Part shown: piece by piece, positions 31,718 through 32,837 of the stretch
How positions within the stretch are numbered: position 1 is the first letter of the stretch
Layout of the letters: every line of letters begins with the position of its first letter
Origin: an uncultured Oscillospiraceae bacterium
GTDB lineage: Bacteria > Bacillota > Clostridia > Oscillospirales > Ruminococcaceae
DNA: 32,837 bases
Reading direction: 5' to 3'
Assembly (NCBI GenBank): GCA_910578755.1
Contig: CAJTSZ010000007.1
Span: 1-32,837 of the forward strand
Position numbers and translations under genes: made by a program
Notes under the pieces: model-generated
What the model was told of the DNA's origin: nothing
The model's database searches: none
What the model saw: only the letters and a program-made list of their open reading frames with translations

Positions 31718-32197
31718 ATGGCAACTTCTTTTCCAACTGCCTTGGAGGAAGAAATGGATATGTCATTAACCGAACTCATAATGGAAAATGGAATGTGTGA
31801 TACAAGCTGGTGGGACAATTTTACAAAATATTATGATGGGGTTTTAGAGCAAACAGACGGTTATGTTGATGAACCAGAAACACTTATTTGCGAACTCGCT
31901 CCTGCTCAAACCTTAAAAATTGAATTTCACCCAGGGGATACCGTATATTTCATCAATGATAAACAGGCTGCTTGTACGGGCGGGCATTACAATATTCAAG
32001 TAATTCCATTCAAAGAATTATTGAACTTTGTAAAGGACAAACAAATATTCCTTTTGTTGTTGCCTTTAGCGGTTATCGACTGTCAAGATAAAGACGAAGC
32101 AGCACAAATCATATCAAATGTTTTGCAGAACATTTTTGATAAACACTTATGTAGTCAATATGCAGGCTGTATTGTAAACGGCTTAATGTCAGGATGA
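31718..32197 (+). CDS. Small immunity-like protein, probably N-terminally frameshifted
   Basis: 159 residues from ATG 31718, which has only a weak ribosome site. A strong site (CTGGAGGAATAATAAA) with ATG 31677 lies upstream, but that ATG is followed by TAG two codons later; with one extra base the frame would read MKIDFSNRDFWVGFMATSFP and join this gene. The protein is acidic, with a region IEFHPGDTVYFINDKQAACT that reminds me of the Imm19 immunity family, though I cannot confirm this. It sits among other small accessory genes. Function unknown; an immunity role is a guess from context and pattern. Confidence 0.6.
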   Translation: MATSFPTALEEEMDMSLTELIMENGMCDTSWWDNFTKYYDGVLEQTDGYVDEPETLICELAPAQTLKIEFHPGDTVYFINDKQAACTGGHYNIQVIPFKELLNFVKDKQIFLLLLPLAVIDCQDKDEAAQIISNVLQNIFDKHLCSQYAGCIVNGLMSG

Positions 32198-32333
32198 CAA
32201 CTTCCGGTTTATCTGTCTGACGAAAGTCCAAAGCAGGGCGGTGAGGACTGTTCCCGCTGCCCTACATATTATCGCTCCATTTCTGTTCTTTGGGAAAAGA
32301 TAAATACCAATTTGTTGAGGAGGAAAAATAATT

Positions 32334-32741
32334 ATGAAAAAAATATGGAATGGATGGCTTAAAGATTCCGTATTTATGTACTGTACTATATATACAATAG
32401 CAACTTTAGTAAACAGTATTGTTTACCTAATAAATGGAGCATATTCTGACCCTAATGGTAATTGGCACGAAATAGACAGAGCATTGATTGTCCTAATAGG
32501 TGTTTCAGCCTATAAAATGGCGACAAAATTACCTATTAAGAGGACATTTGTCAGAATGATAGTAACCTATATACCAACAATGCTGCTTACTTTCTTTTAT
32601 ATTTGGCTAACGGGTTTTAGAGAGCCCCTTGCTTCATCAGCATATCAGGATATATTTATAAACTATACAGGATTATTTTTAATAATATCAGTGATCGCAA
32701 TAGCGGCAGAAAAAAGTAAATCTAAAAATCAAAAAAGGTAA
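32334..32741 (+). CDS. DUF6608-like small membrane protein
   Basis: 135 residues with four hydrophobic helices (about 13-35, 46-62, 70-92 and 107-126) and a lysine-rich C-terminus, so it is an integral membrane protein. The segment NGNWHEIDRALIVLIGVSAY and the stretch YIPTMLLTFFYIWLTGFREP fit my recollection of the DUF6608 family, which has no known function. ATG 32334 follows GAGGAGGAAAAATAATT. It is AT-rich compared with the left part of the window, as are its neighbours, consistent with acquired DNA. Confidence 0.7.
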   Translation: MKKIWNGWLKDSVFMYCTIYTIATLVNSIVYLINGAYSDPNGNWHEIDRALIVLIGVSAYKMATKLPIKRTFVRMIVTYIPTMLLTFFYIWLTGFREPLASSAYQDIFINYTGLFLIISVIAIAAEKSKSKNQKR

Positions 32742-32767
32742 ATCAGTCAAAGAGTGAGGCTGTTGAA

Positions 32768-32837
32768 ATGACAGATTTAGAATGGAAAGAAAAAGCGTTT
32801 GCAAATAGAGGATATAATTCGGGATACAAATATGTCA
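32768..32837 (+). CDS. Start of an unknown gene (cut by window edge)
   Basis: ATG 32768 preceded by GAGTGAGG opens a frame reading MTDLEWKEKAFANRGYNSGY to the end of the window. Only 23 codons are visible, so no family can be given. It follows the DUF6608-like gene by 26 bases on the same strand. Confidence 0.45.
   Translation, partial: MTDLEWKEKAFANRGYNSGYKYV

Overview
The window looks like chromosomal DNA from an anaerobic, probably motile Clostridia (Firmicutes), most likely of the Oscillospiraceae/Ruminococcaceae type. The reasons are AGGAGG-type ribosome sites, roughly 50% GC coding with GCC/CTG/AAA-rich codons, a large single-chain PurL, an HPr-like protein without the phosphorylatable His, an M42 peptidase, a DUF969-DUF979-Pcp operon, an HD-GYP regulator, an MCP, a yybP-ykoY riboswitch and a large serine recombinase. 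The placement is inference from gene content; there is no rRNA in the window.

Layout. 1-2848 (minus): 5' part of purL (continues off the left edge) and mtaB (tRNA ms2t6A methylthiotransferase). 3046-3276 (plus): HPr-like protein, separated from mtaB by a 15-bp-arm palindrome. 3343-7548 (minus): a signalling cluster of an HD-GYP response regulator, a stand-alone Hpt protein and a hybrid histidine kinase with two receivers. 7549-8301: a MITE-like repeat, tRNA-Ala(GGC) and twin-hairpin repeats. 8302-10582 (plus): FkbM-type and Methyltransf_32-type methyltransferases. 10583-10966: tandem remnants of the MITE-like family, then a SMI1/KNR4 gene. 11722-13086 (minus): rpoN (sigma-54) with an altered RpoN box. 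13087-14100: 1 kb without a gene, full of hairpins, with one promoter facing rpoN and one facing the M42 peptidase (14101-15168). 15530-18132 (plus): an XRE regulator with a hydrophobic tail and an MCP. 18248-20568 (minus): DUF969, DUF979 and pcp, behind a clear promoter and a leader terminator. 21070-25374 (plus): a divergent type IIA topoisomerase B/A pair. 25437-26510: an Imm1-like/TPR protein. 26541-26967: a broken GNAT acetyltransferase. 26964-27823: consensus promoter, Mn riboswitch and mntP. 27850-29288: two lipoproteins. 29472-30983 (minus): a large serine recombinase. 31287 to the end: an AT-richer accessory stretch of small immunity-like or membrane genes, two of them apparently frameshifted.

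How the genes may work together. The HD-GYP/Hpt/kinase cluster could form a phosphorelay that links an outside cue to cyclic-di-GMP breakdown, and so to the chemotaxis shown by the MCP. Pcp with the DUF969/DUF979 membrane pair looks like a system for uptake or export of pyroglutamyl compounds, controlled by a leader attenuator. MntP exports Mn2+ and its riboswitch senses it.

The most unusual material is non-coding: (1) a dispersed family of paired hairpins whose arms differ in sequence but still pair, (2) a MITE-like family with ACCATCG termini, (3) a nested stem structure ending in T7 upstream of rpoN, and (4) the attenuator leader of the pcp operon. I found no clearly new multi-gene defence or metabolic system; the best candidate for an under-described protein system is DUF969-DUF979-Pcp.
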